A stretch of DNA of 64,000 nt from Echinococcus granulosus. Lineage: Eukaryota > Platyhelminthes > Cestoda > Cyclophyllidea > Taeniidae. The stretch spans positions 198,356 through 262,355 of the forward strand of contig NW_020170460.1 in assembly GCF_000524195.1 (NCBI RefSeq). The letters are read 5' to 3'. Shown piece after piece: positions 60,037-64,000 of this stretch. The position numbers were made by a program, and so were the translations under genes. How positions within the stretch are numbered: the first letter of the stretch is position 1; each line of letters starts with the position of its first letter. The notes below the pieces were generated by a model, which was given only the letters and a program-made list of their open reading frames with translations, made no database searches and was not told the DNA's origin.

Positions 60037-61259
60037 CTAGAAAGGGGGCAGAACAAAGACACTAGATCGCTATCCATTCATTAGGAAGATGCAAATATTG
60101 AAATATAGCATTCTACCAGGCTGAGACAGCGTCCTATCAGAGTCTGCGTGGCGGAGAGTGATAAATTCTATCGGGATTGGTTTAACAGTGGGATTGGAGA
60201 GATCCACGACAGGTAGAGGAGGATTGCTGGCACCGATGCCTTGTGAAACCTATAGACAAACAAATCAGTGAGGGCATGGGCCAGTAGAAAAGTTGACGGA
60301 AAATTCTTCCCAAAAAGACAACTCACCCAGATAGAGGCGAATTCGCCAAAATCTCCAGAGGTGAAATTCTCCTTCTTGGGTGGTATATTCGCGAAGACTG
60401 AAGGTACTTAAAGAATTGATCAAAGATAGTAAAATTTTACAACCCCTTTAAGCAGTACCAAGTTGGAGGAGCCGCAATGTCACATGCTTTTGTGCATCAG
60501 CAACGCTTTCCTTCGTAAATATCATCTTTCGTTTCATCGTAAAATCAAAGGGTGTAGTTGACGATGGAGTGACTAGCTAATGAACAGGTAGGTAGTGCGT
60601 TCCAAGCTAGCGGGTGGATGGACTCTTGAGAATTCAGTACACACCAGATCGGCACACAAAATCCACTAAATATTTAAGGCCGTGAAGCCTTAAGCAAAGT
60701 TCTTTCCAAAGCACTTTGTAAACAATGGATGGACGTCATTCAACATCTGAGACCGACCTACCGACCTATACGACAGTGGTATGAAAGTATGCTCATCCTC
60801 GGAAGCAATTCGGGTGCTGCAACATAGCGGAAGGGAGATTTGACGATTTAAAAAGATCGTCAAGGCTAATTGGAAAGCCAAGTGGGTTCTGCTTTTGCAT
60901 GAATTCAACAAGCTAGTCTCGAAAGAGGCGTCCAAATATGGTATGGTCGATAGGGTAGGTGTATTCGTACCGCCTGAAAAATTGCAGCAGTACTTGTGAT
61001 GATTCAAAAGCGCAGATTTCAGGGTCAAAGAAAAACGGGAAAAGGAGGATTAAGTCACCCCAGCACTTACAACAATTCAATTCATCTATCCCATTGGTAT
61101 TGGTTTCGGATAGTGCCGGGGGTGCAGAAAGTGGTGCTTGAGTCGTTAACGCCATCGTCGCTCTCGCAGCCGACGTCCTCGTTACTACACGAGGATCTTC
61201 AGCGGGGCTGCTATCCAAATCCACAATGTGTGTCGATGGTGGCAAGACGCAGGTGTATT
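59741..61259 (-). CDS. Unrecognised Pro/Ser-rich gene, partial (4 exons)
   Basis: Exons in transcript order: about 61259 (or ATG at 61155) to 61071, 60397-60327, 60249-60117, 60036-59741. The phases agree at all three joins. The joined product reads IDELNCFFANIPPKKENF, SGDFGEFASIWVSQGIGASN, IPIEFITLRHADSDRTLSQP, LSNSRLLDYINSEMGEVDLQ, then a basic PHRRRRS, a polyproline and Ser/Ala-rich low-complexity region and a final PRPKNKK at a phase-0 donor. The basic patches suggest a nuclear protein (inference). No family recognised. Both ends are open: the ATG at 61155 has a good context (ACGATGG) and may be the start, while the 3' exon(s) are unknown. Confidence 0.5.
60398..61070 (-). other. Intron of the unrecognised gene
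   Basis: 0.67 kb, GTAAGT...TACCTTCAG on the minus strand. Nothing else recognised. Confidence 0.45.
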
Positions 61260-64000
61260 CTTTATTTTTTTAATAAAAGGCCAAGGAACAAATTAAGCCC
61301 TAGTCGATATGGTCCTTAATCAAGTGCAATGCTCATTAACTTTTCAAATGATATCCTCTCTCCCTCTGCACGAAATAAGGTTTTTCAGCCGTGCCTCGGC
61401 AATGTCTCGAAGAGCAAATCTCATAACTAAAGGGTATCAGACGAAGAGGGAATAAAGAAGCATGGCTTCGTCGTTTCAGTATTTAATCAACACTACCGAT
61501 AGTCGTCGATTCAAGTAGTATACTCTCTCCAATACTATCAATGATGATTTATCATTCTATTAATTAAAATATGGTATTCCATTTGTGTCTCATCTCCGAT
61601 TTGAGGGACAGAAGAGGCGAGCTTTAAAGGTGCCTCTGTATCTGCCCTATACAAAAACCGGACTGATTCAAATAAATTATGGGTTGATTACTTACGCCAG
61701 GTTGAATTGTCAGAATCCAATGTCGTGGCGTGGACCGAATTCGGTGCAGAGAGTGATTCCCTGGGGTTATAAATAGTATCCTCTCTCGAACTCTCCATAG
61801 CGGATGATTGTGATGGGAGGGAAGGGTATTCTTCACCTCGATGCACCAAGATAGTAAACGATTATAAAATTCTTCAAATCTCTCTACCCATAAATGGAGC
61901 TTTTGGCTGTTTTAGTTCTAAAGTTGGCATTGAACCAAGAAGTGTCAAAAATGGCCAGTCATCACGAGAAGGTAAGAAAGCGGGTACATTAAACGACTAG
62001 TGATTAGCTTGATTCTATGAAAGACATCCAAATCAACCCGAGACTTCACCGCTACAACAATGTCCTACAACGAGTTACTATAGTCGACGCAGCAACAAGA
62101 AATGACGAGGTTTCCTTCAAACGAAGGCGTAAAACCAGCAAATATCTACAAGTATAAAAGACCCTAAGCACAGCCGCAGCGACGGTGATGCCCAGTCATA
62201 GTAAGACATTTGATTAGTGTAAGCTGCTCAATGATATTCAAAAGTACGTCAATGGCGATCCCACCTGTAGTGGCCCCCCACATCACTGTAGTCAATTCTG
62301 TAAACGATCGGTGAGTGGAGCGCCGAGATCCTTGCTAATCGACGCATAATATGACGTGTAATTGTACAAACACAAAGATGACCACTCACAAATGTGCTCG
62401 ATCTCGAAAAGGGAGCGCATGCTGACTACTGACACCAATAACGAAGTAAAGGCGTTGGTTAGGTTGAACTGACAAATCTTACTATACCTGAGATTTCCAA
62501 ACATTAGATAAATGTAGCAGAGAACTATGTGGAATAAAGATGCATTTTCCACGTATTAGTTTTCGTTATGAACTTATGTTCCCATTAGATCTGAGTGCTC
62601 TCGAATAACTTGACCACGCAGATCAATCCATTCTACTGGGGTTCGGCCTCCGCAATGGTGGCATGAAGTCCTGCTTGCGTCGTCCATTCTACCAGTTTTC
62701 CCACACAAAGTAGTTTGTTTTATTAAGTTCCTGTGAACAACTACCATTGGAGCATGATCATAAAGCATTTCACATGTGAAAAGTGCTGCCGAAGAGAAGA
62801 CAAGAAAAAACACTCATTTTTAAACGTATATCAAGATGAACTCACAGGGAACACGCTGACTTCTTGCCCACATGCGAGTAAGTGCCTGAAGAAGAAAAAC
62901 CTCGTGTTTATAACTTCCAATGAATTCTAGCTTAAAAAGGGTAAGAATCAAGCGGCGAGCTAGCAATAAATGGAAGGATAATGAAGACTTCTGAGTACTC
63001 AGGAAACAGCGAATAACGAGTGAAATCCCCCAGGTAGCAAGAAGCTAATGAATTAGCCCATACAGAAAAGTGGGCAGTTCCAAAATGGCAAAAAAGTGGG
63101 CTAGAGGAATATGACAAGCAATAGGATGCTCATAAAATAGCAGTTATTATCTAATGCACCCAACTGTAGTTTTGACGTTCAAGGATGAAGTGCAACCACT
63201 AAAAAGAAGTGTCATGGTGAGACGGTATGGCAATCACGCCAACATGTCTCGTGACACCAATCCATTTGCTGCAATGAATGGAAACCATTTATCTGGACCG
63301 CATGTTCCAGTTTGAGAATCTCTTGCATCAACAGCATACAAGGCAAATTTTTCCCAATAAAGATCCATTTTTGAACATTGCACCTTACAAATGTAGTGAT
63401 TACATAGAACCAGTTGGTGGAGCAAGGAAGAAACCGTTGTCGGCGCAGCTGAAATAAGTGGAAGCTGACGGCTACAATACATGTTCAGAAATTAATTGTA
63501 CTCTCTTCAAATGTTTCTCTTACCAGTCTGCTAACTGTATCTCAACAAGAACACAACATTTGGCACATAGCCTTCTTACTGATGCGATGGAACAGCACTA
63601 ACACATCTACTAGAATGGTAGTAAAAGAACTATGAAATAAAAGGCGAGTTAGCCAATGTATTATACAGCGGGGTAATTACAACCCCATCGATATCAAAGT
63701 GGATCGTGTCCACGTAAGAACACCGAGACACCCACGAATGGCGGTTGCAACAGTTGCAAATCAAAACCGTCCACTGGAGGACGGAGAATGTTTATTGGCA
63801 CATCAAGAGTCACAATGCAATTAGACAAAATTCCAGAACGAATCGCTGTTTCGGGCCAATTTCCAAACTGAAAGCTCCAAGGCTCCACTAATGAGACAAC
63901 TACAACATGCACGCTTGGCCTATTAGCCTTTCTGTAGATAGGAAAGATGAGAGAGGGCAGGTACAACTCACACGACGTGCCGTAAGTCTGGGTCGCTTCG
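61260..64000. other. Distal region with no supported gene
   Basis: AT-rich sequence. A minus-strand acceptor-like CACTTATTTCAG at about 63449 with a GTGCAA donor 62 nt later, and a Cys/His-containing frame at about 62577-62690 (RTSCHHCGGRTPVEW), could be exons but cannot be joined or matched to a family. Confidence 0.35.
63694..63947 (-). CDS. Possible terminal exon of a gene entering from the window edge
   Basis: On the minus strand an acceptor-like TTTCCTATCTACAG is followed by an open frame of about 80 residues (KANRPSVHVVVVSLVEPWSF, VTLDVPINILRPPVDGFDLQ) ending in TGA near 63694. The codon use and hydrophobic pattern look protein-like, but no family is recognised and the upstream exon lies outside the window. 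Confidence 0.25.

Overview
This is a eukaryotic (metazoan) genomic window. Genes are broken into many short exons with GT-AG borders, introns range from 37 nt to over 8 kb, and the recognisable proteins are animal chromatin, translation-GTPase and splicing-associated factors. Very short introns beside kilobase introns, AT-rich introns, many degraded dispersed repeats and serine/alanine-rich insertions in conserved proteins suggest a parasitic flatworm, probably a tapeworm. That placement is inference; no rRNA or other taxonomic marker was seen.

Layout. (1) 1-1350, + strand: the last exons and poly(A) signal of a gene ending in an ankyrin-repeat-like segment. (2) About 3004-36751, + strand: one large gene of at least twelve coding exons. 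It encodes a single-pass membrane protein of more than 1,170 residues, with an ectodomain containing a sushi/CCP-like module, a Thr/Ser-rich stalk, one membrane helix and a tail of about 730 residues rich in Pro, Ser and His. The tail has two ITIM-like tyrosine motifs and a PDZ-ligand-like C-terminus. I rebuilt it by matching splice phases; its family is not recognised. (3) 37568-42046, + strand: a complete SMARCB1/SNF5/INI1 gene in eight exons (463 aa), the SWI/SNF core subunit. (4) 43632-52635, - strand: a GTPBP1-type translational GTPase in seven exons (about 672 aa), convergent with SMARCB1. (5) 53496-54602, - strand: a compact FRA10AC1 homologue in six exons with introns of 37-69 nt, one of them GC-AG. 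(6) 59741 to about 61259, - strand: part of an unrecognised gene, four phase-consistent exons. The remainder (about 55-59.7 kb and 61.3-64 kb) has no gene I can defend.

A dispersed repeat with the architecture A-B-A (about 150 bp flanks around about 550 bp) occurs three times (24.7-25.7 kb, 29.3-30.3 kb, and inverted at 56.9-57.9 kb), with an A-B copy at 13.6-14.3 kb and a lone A module at 55.1-55.3 kb. A 100-N assembly gap lies at 15871-15970.

The genes do not form one pathway. Three conserved neighbours are housekeeping nuclear or RNA factors (chromatin remodelling, mRNA/translation quality control, spliceosome-associated). FRA10AC1 and GTPBP1 lie in tandem on the - strand with about 0.86 kb between coding ends. 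The first recognisable GTPBP1 exon has no in-frame ATG and begins in phase 0 after a strong acceptor, which fits either an unseen 5' exon or a spliced-leader-supplied AUG as reported in flatworms. The most interesting candidate is the large receptor-like gene: a 17-nt microexon-like segment with near-perfect splice borders (33650-33666) would, if included, introduce a stop and remove the C-terminal tail carrying one ITIM-like motif and the PDZ-like end.
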